From Nonomuraea endophytica (lineage in GTDB: Bacteria; Actinomycetota; Actinomycetes; Streptosporangiales; Streptosporangiaceae), in the NCBI RefSeq assembly GCF_014203235.1, contig NZ_JACHIN010000009.1, positions 65,539 to 129,538 on the forward strand: a stretch of 64,000 nucleotides of DNA, in the 5' to 3' direction. A model generated the notes under the pieces. The model was not told where the DNA came from, did not search any database, and saw only the letters and a list, made by a program, of their open reading frames with translations. Positions 15,359 through 24,550 of this stretch are shown here, piece by piece. The first letter of the stretch is position 1. Each line of letters opens with the position of its first letter. The position numbers and the translations under genes were made by a program.

Positions 15359-16546
15359 ATGCTGCAGTTCCGCGACGTCAAGGTGTTCGACGGGGAGAAG
15401 CTGCTCCCGCCCACGCACGTCACCGTGGACGACGGCCTGATCACCGCGATCGGGCCGGTCGGGGCGCCAGGGGCGACGGTCGTCGAGGGACGCGGCGCGG
15501 CGCTGCTGCCCGGCCTGATCGACGCGCACGCCCACGTCTTCCCCGGCGACCTGGAGCAGGCCGCCGCGTTCGGGGTCACGACCGTGCTCGACATGATGGC
15601 CGACCCCGTGGCGATCACGAAGCTCCGCGGCGCCCCCGACGGCGCTGATCTGCGCACCGCCGGCACCGCGGCCACAGTCCCCGGCGGCTACGGGTGGTAT
15701 CTCGTCGAGATGGGGCTCCTGGCGCCCTTCCCCACGCTCACCGACCCCGATCAGGCGGCGGCCTTCGTCGCCGCGAGGATCGCCGAGGGATCCGACTACC
15801 TCAAGATCATGCTCGACGACGGCTCGACCGCGGGCATGCCGACTCCGACGCTGACCGGCGAGACCCTGCACGCGCTGGTCGCCGCCGCGCACGAGCACGG
15901 CGTCCTCGCCGTCGTCCACGCGCTGAACGCCGGCTCCGCCCGGCTGGCCGCCCAGGCCGGGGCCGACGTGCTCGGGCACCTGTTCGTGGACGTCCCGGAC
16001 CCCGAGCTCGCCGATGAGCTGGCCGATCGGGGGACCGTGGTCATCCCCACGCTGGCCGTACTGCGAGAGCTGTTCGGCGAGTCGCGCGGCGGGAAGCTCG
16101 CCGCGGACCCCCGGGTCGCGCCGCACCTGGGCGAAGGGGCGCGGCGGATGCTCACGTGGGGATCCGTCCCGCTCGGCGAGGGCGCGCGGCACGACGTCAC
16201 CGTGGCCACCCGCACCCTGCCGGAACTGCTCGACGCCGGTGTCACCGTGCTGGCGGGCTCGGACGCCTCCAACGTCGGAACCGCCCACGGAGTCACACTC
16301 CACGACGAACTGCGCCGCCTCGTGGCCGCCGGGATGACCCCAGGCCAGGCCCTGACCGCCGCCACCGCGGCGCCCGCCCGCTGCTTCGGCCTCGCCGACA
16401 GGGGCCGGATCGCGCCGGGACTCCGCGCCGACCTGCTCCTGGTCGACGGCGACCCGACGGCCGACATCGACCGCACACTCGACATCCTGGGCGTCTGGCG
16501 CGGCGGCAGGCGGCTGATGCGGGGCCCCGATGCGGGTAGGCTGTGA
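15359..16546 (+). CDS. Amidohydrolase-family protein (imidazolonepropionase-like)
   Basis: 395 residues with the amidohydrolase fold: N-terminal beta-sandwich, metal site GLIDAHAHVF (HxH), candidate carboxylated/metal Lys in DYLKIMLDDG, His in LAVVHALN and GHLF, and the late Asp in LAGSDASN. The C-terminus returns to the sandwich (PGLRADLLLVDGDP). It probably hydrolyses a cyclic amide or prolidase-type substrate that may also be the ligand of the divergent TetR. GGAG lies 6 nt ahead of ATG 15359; the ATG codons upstream lie in the operator region. Confidence 0.85.
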   Translation: MLQFRDVKVFDGEKLLPPTHVTVDDGLITAIGPVGAPGATVVEGRGAALLPGLIDAHAHVFPGDLEQAAAFGVTTVLDMMADPVAITKLRGAPDGADLRTAGTAATVPGGYGWYLVEMGLLAPFPTLTDPDQAAAFVAARIAEGSDYLKIMLDDGSTAGMPTPTLTGETLHALVAAAHEHGVLAVVHALNAGSARLAAQAGADVLGHLFVDVPDPELADELADRGTVVIPTLAVLRELFGESRGGKLAADPRVAPHLGEGARRMLTWGSVPLGEGARHDVTVATRTLPELLDAGVTVLAGSDASNVGTAHGVTLHDELRRLVAAGMTPGQALTAATAAPARCFGLADRGRIAPGLRADLLLVDGDPTADIDRTLDILGVWRGGRRLMRGPDAGRL

Positions 16547-16630
16547 GGGTCGTGCTCGTAACGCCTCCCGCTAGGGCGGGTCAGGGGGAGCGCAGAGAAA
16601 CTCCGCCAACGTGCATCCCTAGGAGATGTC

Positions 16631-17248
16631 GTGTCTGAAGTACGTATCGCCGCTGAGGCTCGCACCGAGTTCGGCAAGGGCGCCGCCCGCAAGATCCGCC
16701 GCGCCGACAAGGTGCCCGCCGTCCTCTACGGTCACGGCATCGACCCCAAGCACCTCACGCTGCCCGGCCACGAGGTCCTGCTCGCCCTGCGCACCGCCAA
16801 CGTGCTGATCCACCTCAAGGGCGACGGCGTCGACGAGCTGGCCCTGCCCAAGGGCGTCCAGCGCGACCCGATCAAGGGCTTCGTCGAGCACCTCGACCTG
16901 ATCCTGGTCAAGCGCGGCGAGAAGGTCACCGTCGAGATCCCCGTCACCACCGTCGGTGACGTCGACTCCGAGGGCATCCTCGACCAGCAGCTCATGAGCA
17001 TCGGCGTCGAGGCCGAGGCCACCCACATCCCCACCGGCATCGAGGTCGACGTCGAGGGCTTCGCGGTCGGCCGCGTCGTCACCGCCGCCGACCTGGTCGT
17101 GCCGCAGGGCTCCTCGCTGGCCGCCGACCCGGAGACCGTCGTCCTCCAGGTCATCGCCAAGCCGACCGAGTCCGCCGACGAGGACGAGGCCGCCGAGGGC
17201 GAGACCGCGGCCACCACCGAGGCCGCCGAGGGTGACAGCGCCGAGTAA
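16631..17248 (+). CDS. rplY: 50S ribosomal protein bL25, CTC form
   Basis: 205 residues. The N-terminal 5S rRNA-binding domain (EARTEFGKGAARKIRRADKVPAVLYG) is followed by the C-terminal TL5/CTC beta domain and an acidic Glu/Ala tail typical of actinobacterial CTC proteins. GTG 16631 has AGGAG 5 nt upstream. It precedes pth, separated by a strong terminator hairpin, as in other actinomycetes. A short CCCGC-TAGG-GCGGG hairpin lies in the leader at 16567-16580; I assign it no function. Confidence 0.96.
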   Translation: MSEVRIAAEARTEFGKGAARKIRRADKVPAVLYGHGIDPKHLTLPGHEVLLALRTANVLIHLKGDGVDELALPKGVQRDPIKGFVEHLDLILVKRGEKVTVEIPVTTVGDVDSEGILDQQLMSIGVEAEATHIPTGIEVDVEGFAVGRVVTAADLVVPQGSSLAADPETVVLQVIAKPTESADEDEAAEGETAATTEAAEGDSAE

Positions 17249-17264
17249 CACCCACGTTCACCGC

Positions 17265-17296
17265 ACGGGGCGGCCGGGATCATCCGGCCGCCCCGT
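17265..17296 (+). terminator. Intrinsic-type hairpin after rplY
   Basis: A perfect 13-bp stem, ACGGGGCGGCCGG / CCGGCCGCCCCGT, with the 6-nt loop GATCAT. No T-run follows, as is usual in high-GC actinomycetes. Confidence 0.8.
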
Positions 17297-17348
17297 CGTG
17301 GTGTTCTCGTAGAGTTACGGCAGGCCGCCACGTGAACAAGGAGTCGCA

Positions 17349-17933
17349 TTGGACCGCTGGCTGATCGTCGGGCTGGGCAATCCCGGCGACGAATACGCGG
17401 GAAACCGGCACAACGCCGGATTCATGGTGCTCGACGAGCTGGCCGCCCGCGCGGGGGGCAAGTTCAAGGCCCACAAGAGCCGCTCCGCCGTCCTGGAGAC
17501 GCGACCGGCGATCCTGGCCAAGCCCCTCACCTACATGAACCTCTCCGGCGGCCCCGCCAAACTCCTGGCCGACTTCTACAAGGTCGCCCCCGAGCGGATG
17601 ATCGTCGTGCACGACGAGCTGGACGTCCCTTATGGTGCGCTGCGCGCCAAGCTGGGCGGCGGCGACAACGGCCACAACGGGCTCAAGTCCATCACCAAGG
17701 TCTTCGGCACCCGCGACTACCTGCGGGTCCGCTTCGGCATCGGCCGCCCGCCCGGCCGCATGGACCCGGCCGCGTATGTCCTCAAGGACTTCGCCACCGC
17801 CGAGCGCAAGGACCTCGCCTTCCTCGTCGACCGCGCCGCCGACGTGGTGGAGTCGCTCATGGAACGCGGCCTCGAAGTCACCCAGAACGAGTTCCACCGG
17901 TCAGACCTCAACATTTCCGGCCCTCCACGCTGA
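17349..17933 (+). CDS. pth: Peptidyl-tRNA hydrolase
   Basis: 194 residues. It frees tRNA from peptidyl-tRNA dropped by ribosomes. Visible: GLGNPGDEYAGNRHNAGF with catalytic His21, KPLTYMNLSGG, VVHDELDVPYG with the Asp partner, and GGGDNGHNGLKSI. It starts at TTG 17349 with AAGGAG 5 nt ahead. It is the last core gene before the exopolysaccharide locus; in M. tuberculosis the mfd-mazG-eno group lies beyond the glmU end of this block, so gene order is rearranged or interrupted here. Confidence 0.97.
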   Translation: MDRWLIVGLGNPGDEYAGNRHNAGFMVLDELAARAGGKFKAHKSRSAVLETRPAILAKPLTYMNLSGGPAKLLADFYKVAPERMIVVHDELDVPYGALRAKLGGGDNGHNGLKSITKVFGTRDYLRVRFGIGRPPGRMDPAAYVLKDFATAERKDLAFLVDRAADVVESLMERGLEVTQNEFHRSDLNISGPPR

Positions 17934-18026
17934 TCACCACGTAAGGCCGTTCGCGATCCGGCTGACGTTGCCCGCCGCTACTATCTGGTGACCATCTGTT
18001 GACGGTCGGTCACGGGGAGGCGCGGC

Positions 18027-19487
18027 GTGAGCAAGGGCGAGGTGCTGATGGCCGTCGTCCGTGCGCATCCTGAGCTCGTCTGGCAGACCGCTCCCGGCGT
18101 GCCCGGCTGGGTCCGCGCCTACCGGGTGCGGGCGCTGGTGGCCGATCTGGGCGGCGCCGGCGCGGGCGCGGCGCTGGCCTTCTTCGCCCGGTTCGGCGAG
18201 CTGACCCCCTACGCCGCGCCGTACCTGCTGCTGAGCGCGGCCCTGCCGCTGGCCTGGGTCTGCGCCAACGCGCTCAACCGTGCCTACGAGCCGCGCATGT
18301 TCGGCGTCGGCCCAGAGGAGTTCCAGCGCGTCGTGCGCTGCGGCCTCGCGCTGACCGCCGCCACCGCCATCGTCGCCTACCTCACCAAGACCGACGTCGC
18401 GCGCGGCTACGTCGTGCTCGCCCTGCCCCTCACCACCCTGCTCACCCTCGTCTTCAGGTACTGCTTGCGCCGCGCCCTGCACCGGCGCAGGGCCCGCGGC
18501 GAGTGCATGCGCCGCGTGGTCGCCGTCGGGCACCGCGCCTCGATCGCCGAGCTCGTCGAGCGGTTCCGGCGCGAGCGCTACCACGGCATGGAGGTGGTGG
18601 CCGCCTGCCTGCCCGAGGACGAACCGGGCGACGACGTGGCGGGGGTGCCGGTGGCGGGCGGTTTCAGTGACGCGCCGCTGGTGGTGGAGCAGTCGGGGGC
18701 CGACTCCGTCGCCGTGCTGGCCTGCCCGGAGATGGACGGCGTGGCCCTGCGGCGGCTGGCCTGGCGGCTGGAGCGCACCCACACCGAGTTGGTCGTCGCG
18801 CCCGCCCTCATGGAGGTCGCCGGGCCGCGCACCACCATCCGCCCGGCGGCCGGGCTGGCGTTGCTGCACGTGGAGCATCCGGAGCTGGCAGGGGCGAGGC
18901 AACTGGTGAAGAACGTGTTCGACCGGCTCGTGGCCGCCTCGCTGCTGGTGGCGCTGGCGCCGTTGCTGGTGGGGCTGGCGGTCGCCGTACGGGCGAGTAG
19001 TCCGGGACCCGCGCTGTTCAGGCAGACGCGCGTCGGCCGCGACGGCAGGCTGTTCACGATCGTGAAGTTCCGCACCATGCGGCAGGGCGCCGAGCACCAG
19101 AAGCTCACCCTCGTCAGCGACGCCGACGGGGTGCTGTTCAAGGTGCGCAACGACCCGCGGGTGACCTCGCTGGGCGCGCTGATGCGGCGGCACTCGCTCG
19201 ACGAACTGCCCCAGCTGATCAACGTCGTGTGCGGGCACATGTCGCTCGTCGGCCCCCGCCCGCCGCTGCCCGAGGAGGTCGAGCGCTATGGCGACGACGT
19301 CCGGCGGCGGTTGCTGGTGCGCCCGGGGCTGACGGGGCTCTGGCAGGTGAGCGGCAGATCTGATCTGTCGTGGGAGGAATCCGTCCGCCTCGACCTGCGT
19401 TACGTTGAGAACTGGTCCCTCATGCTGGACCTCCAGATCCTGTGGAAGACTTGGTCGGCCGTCGCCCGCGGGCAAGGAGCTTATTGA
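18027..19487 (+). CDS. Polyprenyl-phosphate sugar-1-phosphate transferase (WbaP/CpsE-like)
   Basis: 486 residues. An N-terminal block of four membrane helices (about 35-145), a CoA-binding-like Rossmann region (VVAVGHRASIAELVERF), a fifth membrane helix (about 300-320) and the catalytic bacterial sugar transferase domain with FRQTRVGRDGRLFTIVKFRTM, RRHSLDELPQL and SLVGPRPPLPEE. It loads the first sugar phosphate on undecaprenyl phosphate and so starts exopolysaccharide repeat-unit synthesis. GTG 18027 follows GGGGAGG. It heads a plus-strand run with cysQ, cysD and cysN; GTGACC-N14-GGTCAC at 17988-18013 is a possible but weak operator. Confidence 0.93.
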   Translation: MSKGEVLMAVVRAHPELVWQTAPGVPGWVRAYRVRALVADLGGAGAGAALAFFARFGELTPYAAPYLLLSAALPLAWVCANALNRAYEPRMFGVGPEEFQRVVRCGLALTAATAIVAYLTKTDVARGYVVLALPLTTLLTLVFRYCLRRALHRRRARGECMRRVVAVGHRASIAELVERFRRERYHGMEVVAACLPEDEPGDDVAGVPVAGGFSDAPLVVEQSGADSVAVLACPEMDGVALRRLAWRLERTHTELVVAPALMEVAGPRTTIRPAAGLALLHVEHPELAGARQLVKNVFDRLVAASLLVALAPLLVGLAVAVRASSPGPALFRQTRVGRDGRLFTIVKFRTMRQGAEHQKLTLVSDADGVLFKVRNDPRVTSLGALMRRHSLDELPQLINVVCGHMSLVGPRPPLPEEVERYGDDVRRRLLVRPGLTGLWQVSGRSDLSWEESVRLDLRYVENWSLMLDLQILWKTWSAVARGQGAY

Positions 19488-20251
19488 TGACGATTCGCGA
19501 CGACCACGCCCTCGCCTCCGATCTCGCCGACGAGGCGGGACGGCGGCTGCTGGAGATCCGCGAACGCGAAGGGTTCGGCGAGCCGCCGGCGCTGCGCAAA
19601 GCCGGTGACCGGGGCGCCCACCTCTATCTGATGGAGGCGCTGGCACGGCTGCGGCCGTCCGACAGCATGCTGTCGGAGGAGGCCACCCGCGAGGAGCGGG
19701 AGGACCCGCGCAGGCAGCGTGCCGAGCGGGTGTGGATCGTCGACCCGCTCGACGGCACCCGCGAGTTCGCCGAGGAGGGCCGCGCCGACTGGGCCGTGCA
19801 CGTGGCGCTGTGGGAGCGCGGCACGCTCGCCGCCGGCGCGGTGGCGCTGCCCGCGCAGGGGCGCACGCTCACCACCGGAGAGCCGCCGAAGCTGCCCGCC
19901 TATGACAAGGGCAGGTTCAGGATCGCCGTCAGCCGCACCAGGCCGCCGGAGTTCGTGCAAAGACTTGCCTATCTCGTCGGGGCCGACCTGGTGCCGATCG
20001 GATCGGCCGGAGCGAAGATCTCCGCGGTGCTCACCGGAGACGTCGAGGCCTACGTTCACGCAGGCGGACAGTATGAATGGGACTCCGCGGCGCCGGTCGC
20101 CGTCGCCCAGGCCGCGGGCGCCCACGCCAGCCGGATCGACGGCTCGGAGCTGACCTACAACCAGGCCGACCCCTCACTACCGGATATCCTTGTTTCCCTA
20201 CCTGAGCTGGCGCCAACGTTGCTCGCCGGAATTCGGGACCTGCACCGCTGA
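19487..20251 (+). CDS. cysQ: CysQ-like 3'(2'),5'-bisphosphate nucleotidase
   Basis: 254 residues of the inositol-monophosphatase/FIG superfamily. Metal motifs: EEAT (second-site Glu), WIVDPLDGTREF, and YEWDSAAPVAVAQAAG. CysQ enzymes dephosphorylate PAP, the inhibitory by-product of PAPS-dependent sulfotransferases, or PAPS itself. Its position, one base overlapping the sugar transferase stop (TGATG) and 21 bp before cysD, ties it to sulfate activation. AAGGAG lies 7 nt ahead of ATG 19487. An inositol phosphatase role is less likely given the neighbours. Confidence 0.88.
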   Translation: MTIRDDHALASDLADEAGRRLLEIREREGFGEPPALRKAGDRGAHLYLMEALARLRPSDSMLSEEATREEREDPRRQRAERVWIVDPLDGTREFAEEGRADWAVHVALWERGTLAAGAVALPAQGRTLTTGEPPKLPAYDKGRFRIAVSRTRPPEFVQRLAYLVGADLVPIGSAGAKISAVLTGDVEAYVHAGGQYEWDSAAPVAVAQAAGAHASRIDGSELTYNQADPSLPDILVSLPELAPTLLAGIRDLHR

Positions 20252-20272
20252 AACCACGCCGGAGGAAGCCCC

Positions 20273-21187
20273 ATGCTCCAGCGCGACTACACCACGTCGC
20301 AGCTAGACGTTCTCGAGGCCGAGGCCATTCACATCATGCGTGAAGTGGCCGCCGAGTTCGAGCGTCCCTGTTTGCTCTTCTCCGGCGGCAAAGACTCGAT
20401 CGTCATGCTCCGCATCGCCGAGAAGGCCTTCTGGCCCGCGCCCCTGCCCTTCCCGCTGATGCACGTCGACACCGGGCACAACTTCGGGGAGGTCATCGAC
20501 TTCCGCGACCGCAGGGCCGCCGAACTCGGCGCCCGCCTGGTCATCGCCAGCGTGCAGGAGTCGATCGACGCCGGCCGGGTCACCGAGGAGACCGGGCGGC
20601 GCGCCTCGCGCAACCGCCTGCAGACCACGACGCTGCTCGACGCGATCGAGGAGCACGAGTTCGACGCGGTCTTCGGCGGCGCCCGCCGCGACGAGGAGAA
20701 GGCCAGGGCCAAGGAGCGCGTCTTCTCCTTCCGCGACGACTTCGGCCAGTGGGACCCGAAGAACCAGCGCCCCGAGCTGTGGAACCTCTACAACTCCCGC
20801 ATCCGCAAGGGCGAGCACATCCGGGTCTTCCCGCTGTCCAACTGGACCGAGCTCGACATCTGGGACTACATCCGCCGCGAGGGCATCGAGATCCCGTCGA
20901 TCTACTACGCCCACACCCGCAAGGTGTTCGAGCGTGACGGCATGCTGCTGCCCGACGCGCCGGTCGTGTCGCGCGGCGACGACGAGCCGCTGTTCGAGGC
21001 CGTCGTGCGCTACCGCACCGTCGGCGACATGACCTGCACCGGCGCCGTCCAGTCGGCCGCCGCCACGGTCGAGGAGATCATCGAGGAGATCGCGGCCACC
21101 CGCATCACCGAGCGGGGCGCCACCAGGGCCGACGACCGCGCCTCAGAAGCCGCAATGGAAGACCGCAAGCGCGAGGGCTACTTCTAA
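20273..21187 (+). CDS. cysD: Sulfate adenylyltransferase small subunit
   Basis: 304 residues. It forms APS from ATP and sulfate together with the CysN GTPase. The PP-loop LLFSGGKDSIVML (about 36-48) and the family segments MHVDTGHNF, FGGARRDEEKARAKERVFSFRD and WTELDIWDYIRREGIEIPSIY are clear. It is followed after one base by cysN. No APS/PAPS reductase gene accompanies it, which favours PAPS supply to sulfotransferases over cysteine synthesis. Confidence 0.96.
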   Translation: MLQRDYTTSQLDVLEAEAIHIMREVAAEFERPCLLFSGGKDSIVMLRIAEKAFWPAPLPFPLMHVDTGHNFGEVIDFRDRRAAELGARLVIASVQESIDAGRVTEETGRRASRNRLQTTTLLDAIEEHEFDAVFGGARRDEEKARAKERVFSFRDDFGQWDPKNQRPELWNLYNSRIRKGEHIRVFPLSNWTELDIWDYIRREGIEIPSIYYAHTRKVFERDGMLLPDAPVVSRGDDEPLFEAVVRYRTVGDMTCTGAVQSAAATVEEIIEEIAATRITERGATRADDRASEAAMEDRKREGYF

Positions 21188-21188
21188 G

Positions 21189-22445
21189 ATGGACATTCTT
21201 CGTTTCGCCACCGCCGGCTCCGTCGACGACGGAAAGTCCACCCTCATCGGGCGCCTGCTCTTCGACTCGAAAGCGATCTTCGAGGACCAGTTGGAAGCGG
21301 TCGAGCGCACCTCGCGCGACCGCGGCACCGAATACACCGACCTGTCGCTGCTCACCGACGGCCTGCGAGCCGAGCGTGAGCAGGGCATCACGATCGACGT
21401 CGCCTATCGCTACTTCGCGACGCCGCGGCGCAAGTTCATCATCGCCGACACCCCGGGCCACATCCAATACACCCGGAACATGGTCACCGGCGCCTCCACC
21501 GCCGACCTGGCCATCATCCTCATCGACGCCCGCAAGGGCGTGCTGGAGCAGTCGCGCCGCCACGCGTTCCTGACCACGCTGCTGCGGGTGCCGCACCTCG
21601 TGCTCGCGGTCAACAAGATGGACCTGGTCGACTACTCGGAGGAGCGCTTCGAGGAGATCCGCGAGGAGTTCACCTCCTTCGCCTCCAAGCTCAACGTGAC
21701 CGACCTGACCTTCATCCCGATCTCCGCCCTCCACGGCGACAACGTCGTGTCCCGCTCGGAGACCATGCCCTGGTATCACGGCAGCTCGCTTCTCCACCAC
21801 CTGGAGAACGTGCACATCGCCTCCGACCGCAACCTCGTCGACGTGCGCTTCCCGGTCCAGTACGTCATCCGGCCGCACAAGACCGAGTACCACGACTACC
21901 GCGGCTACGCGGGCCAGGTGGCCGGCGGCGTGCTGAAGCCGGGCGACGAGGTGCTCCACCTGCCCTCCGGCCTGACCAGCAGGATCGCCTCCATCGACAC
22001 CTACGACGGGCCCGTCGAGGAGGCGTTCCCGCCCATGTCGGTGACGCTGCGACTGGAAGACGAGATCGACATCTCGCGCGGCGACATGATCTGCCGGCCC
22101 AACAACCAGCCGAGCGCCGCGCAGGAGCTGGAGGCGATGGTCTGCTGGATGACCGACGCCACCAAGCTCGCGCCCCGCTCCAAGCTGGTCATCAAGCACA
22201 CCACCCGCACCGCGCGGGCGATGGTGCGCGACCTGCACTACCGGCTCGACGTCAACACGCTCCACCGCGACGAGACCGCGACCGGGCTCGGCCTCAACGA
22301 GATCGGGCGGGTGTCGCTGCGGGTGACGCAGCCGCTGTTCGTGGACGACTACTCGCGCAACCGGGCGACCGGCGGCTTCATCCTGGTCGACGAGACCACC
22401 AACACCACCGTGGGCGCCGGGATGGTCATCTCCGCCGGCGTCTGA
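21189..22445 (+). CDS. cysN: Sulfate adenylyltransferase GTPase subunit
   Basis: 418 residues, an EF-Tu-like GTPase that drives APS formation by CysD. G motifs: GSVDDGKSTLIG (G1), DTPGH (G3), NKMD (G4). Two beta-barrel domains follow. It ends at about 418 residues with no fused APS kinase, unlike CysNC proteins; the kinase function is supplied by the separate gene at 35763-36974. Its 3' end overlaps the convergent BrkB-family gene by 20 bp. Confidence 0.95.
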   Translation: MDILRFATAGSVDDGKSTLIGRLLFDSKAIFEDQLEAVERTSRDRGTEYTDLSLLTDGLRAEREQGITIDVAYRYFATPRRKFIIADTPGHIQYTRNMVTGASTADLAIILIDARKGVLEQSRRHAFLTTLLRVPHLVLAVNKMDLVDYSEERFEEIREEFTSFASKLNVTDLTFIPISALHGDNVVSRSETMPWYHGSSLLHHLENVHIASDRNLVDVRFPVQYVIRPHKTEYHDYRGYAGQVAGGVLKPGDEVLHLPSGLTSRIASIDTYDGPVEEAFPPMSVTLRLEDEIDISRGDMICRPNNQPSAAQELEAMVCWMTDATKLAPRSKLVIKHTTRTARAMVRDLHYRLDVNTLHRDETATGLGLNEIGRVSLRVTQPLFVDDYSRNRATGGFILVDETTNTTVGAGMVISAGV

Positions 22446-23457
22446 GCAGGCCGTACGCGGTGCGGAGGGCGGCGATGCCGGCCGCCCCCACCGCGCCGAC
22501 CAGAGGCTCGCGTTCCTCCAGGGCGCTCGGCCCCACGTCCGGCAGGGCGGGGCCGGGCTCCCCGGCCCGTGCCGCCTCCAACTGTGCCGCGAACGCCAGC
22601 CCCAGGAACAGCGCGATCGAGCTCAGGAACGCCCACAACAGCAGCGCCATCACCGTGGTCAGCGGGCCGTAGGTGCTGCCGAAGGTGCCGCTCCTGTCCG
22701 TGTAGAGGGCTAGGGCGAGCGTGAACGAGGTCCACAACACCAACGTCACCAGGGCCCCGAAAGCCAGCCATGTGTGGCCGGGCTGCCGCCGCCTGGGCGC
22801 CGCCCTGAACAGCACCGACGTGGACACCAGGGCCAGCAGGAAACCCACCGGCCAGCGCACCACGTCGAACGCCAGGTGTTGCCCGTCGGTCCAGTCCCAC
22901 ACCTGTGCCAGTGCGCCACCGATGGCCGCGCCGCCGACCATGGCCACGAAGCCGGTCACCATGAGGGCGCCGGCGGTCAGGGCCAGGATGACGGCTCTGC
23001 CGTACTTGCGGGGGAAGGGTCTGTCGCGCTCCATGCCGTAGATGCGGTTGGCGCCGCGCTCGACCTGCGCCATCGTGGACGTCAGCGAGACCAGCGAGGT
23101 GGCCAGGCCCAGCCACAGGGCCAGCGCGTCGCGCCGCGAGCCGCCGCCGAGCACGTCGATGACCGAGGCGCCCCCTTCGCCCGGCGCGAGGCGGCTGAGG
23201 GAGAGCTGGAGCACCTGGCCGAGTTGTTCCTGGTGGGTGACGGAGCTGAGGCCGACCAGGGCGATGGCGCCCGGGATGATCGACAGGCACATCTGGAACG
23301 CCAGGGCCCTGGAGTGGCTCATGCCGTCGCCGTACCGGAATCGGACGAACGAGTCATGGGCCAGGCGGCGCATGCCGTACTCGCGCAGGGTGGTCCACGC
23401 ATGATCGGCGGAAAGCTCCATCGTGCGTGTTTGGGGTACTAATGTCGCGGATCCCAC
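22426..23457 (-). CDS. YihY/BrkB-family inner membrane protein
   Basis: 343 residues with about six membrane helices and the family features of YihY/virulence factor BrkB: SRALAFQMCLSIIPGAIALVG near the N-terminus, RIYGMERDRPFPRKYGRA, and FGSTYGPLTTVMALLLWAFLSSIALFLG. The molecular role of the family is unsettled (once misassigned as RNase BN). It stands alone on the minus strand between cysN and a sulfotransferase. GTG 23457 is the longest start; ATG 23421 (331 residues) is equally possible as neither has a good ribosome-binding site. Confidence 0.85.
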   Translation of the reverse strand: MGSATLVPQTRTMELSADHAWTTLREYGMRRLAHDSFVRFRYGDGMSHSRALAFQMCLSIIPGAIALVGLSSVTHQEQLGQVLQLSLSRLAPGEGGASVIDVLGGGSRRDALALWLGLATSLVSLTSTMAQVERGANRIYGMERDRPFPRKYGRAVILALTAGALMVTGFVAMVGGAAIGGALAQVWDWTDGQHLAFDVVRWPVGFLLALVSTSVLFRAAPRRRQPGHTWLAFGALVTLVLWTSFTLALALYTDRSGTFGSTYGPLTTVMALLLWAFLSSIALFLGLAFAAQLEAARAGEPGPALPDVGPSALEEREPLVGAVGAAGIAALRTAYGLLRRRRR

Positions 23458-23593
23458 GCCGCACAGCTAACCACCGTGGGGGACTACTCGGCGACTTCGA
23501 ACGCCAGGTAGATCATTTGGGCTTTCGGTGACTGCGCGATTACTCCGCGCTACTGTCTCCACGTTCCGTATTCACGAGGTTAGGTCCCTGTCC

Positions 23594-24550
23594 GTGACTG
23601 ACCGTTCGCCCGCCCCCGGGGTGATCTTCCTGGGCGGCCTTGGCCGCAGTGGCACCACGCTGCTGGAGCGGTTGCTCGGCGAGTCGCCGGGCGTGACCGC
23701 GCTGGGCGAGGTGGTCCATCTGTGGGCCAGGGGTGTGCTGGCGGGGGAGCCGTGCGGGTGCGGTCTGGAGTTCGCCGCGTGCGCCTTCTGGCAGCGGGTG
23801 GGGGAGCGGGCGTTCGGCGGATGGTCGCCGATGCTGGCCGAGCGGGTTCTGGGGCTGCGCGGGCGCGTCGACCGGACCCGGCGCATTCCGCGCATGGCGC
23901 ATCGCGACCTTGACGAATACGTGCGTGCCTATCGCCGCGTCTACACGGCCGCGGCCGCACTGACCGGGGCGCGTCTGGTGATCGACTCCAGCAAGCACGC
24001 CTCGCTGGCGTGGTGCCTGGCCGCCGGGGGCGTGAATGTGCACGTCGTCCATGTGGTGCGCGACCCGCGAGCCGTGGCCCACTCCTGGCGGCGCAGCGTC
24101 GAACGTCCCGAGGACGGGCGGCCCATGACCCGCTGGGGCCCGATCCGCACCTCGCTTCACTGGACCGCCCAGAACCTCGCGCTCGACCTGCTGTCGCGGC
24201 GCGGCGTGCCGGTCACCCGGGTCCGATACGAAGACCTGCTCGCCGACCCGCGCGCGACCCTCACCACCCTGGCCGTGCGCCTCGGGCTCGACCCCGCCTT
24301 CCCGCACCTGGACGGCTCGCTCGCGACCCTGGGCCCGGCCCACACGGCGTCGGGCAACCCGATGCGGTTCACCGTCGGCCCGGTCAGGCTGACCAGGGAC
24401 GACTCGTGGCACACCAGCATGCCCCGCCACCTGGTCGCCGCCCTGACCAGACCCCTCATGCGCCGGTACGGCTACCGCCCCGGAGGCGCAGGGTCAAGTG
24501 GCGATCCAAAAGGCGGCGTCCCGATGCGGGGCGGGGAGGAGGCGGCGTGA
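23594..24550 (+). CDS. PAPS-dependent sulfotransferase (1 of 3)
   Basis: 318 residues. The 5'-phosphosulfate loop GGLGRSGTTLLERLL (about 14-28) and the 3'-phosphate-binding segment VVHVVRDPRAVAHSW, with Arg and Ser, are both present, as is VIDSSKHASLAW. It transfers sulfate from PAPS to a hydroxyl or amine acceptor, likely a carbohydrate given the locus. GTG 23594 puts the loop at the usual distance from the N-terminus; GTG 23528 would add 22 residues. The GT2 gene overlaps its stop (GTGA), so the two are coupled, which links sulfation to glycan assembly. Confidence 0.88.
   Translation: MTDRSPAPGVIFLGGLGRSGTTLLERLLGESPGVTALGEVVHLWARGVLAGEPCGCGLEFAACAFWQRVGERAFGGWSPMLAERVLGLRGRVDRTRRIPRMAHRDLDEYVRAYRRVYTAAAALTGARLVIDSSKHASLAWCLAAGGVNVHVVHVVRDPRAVAHSWRRSVERPEDGRPMTRWGPIRTSLHWTAQNLALDLLSRRGVPVTRVRYEDLLADPRATLTTLAVRLGLDPAFPHLDGSLATLGPAHTASGNPMRFTVGPVRLTRDDSWHTSMPRHLVAALTRPLMRRYGYRPGGAGSSGDPKGGVPMRGGEEAA

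Noticed and set aside
15280..15675. Upstream extension of the TetR gene
   Set aside because: It crosses the doubled operator and runs antisense into the amidohydrolase gene.
16560..16630. Structured leader/autoregulatory element of rplY
   Set aside because: Only a 5-bp hairpin is visible; no known bL25 leader motif could be recognised.
17988..18013. GTGACC-N14-GGTCAC as operator of the polysaccharide locus
   Set aside because: Short 6-bp arms with a long spacer occur easily by chance in this composition.
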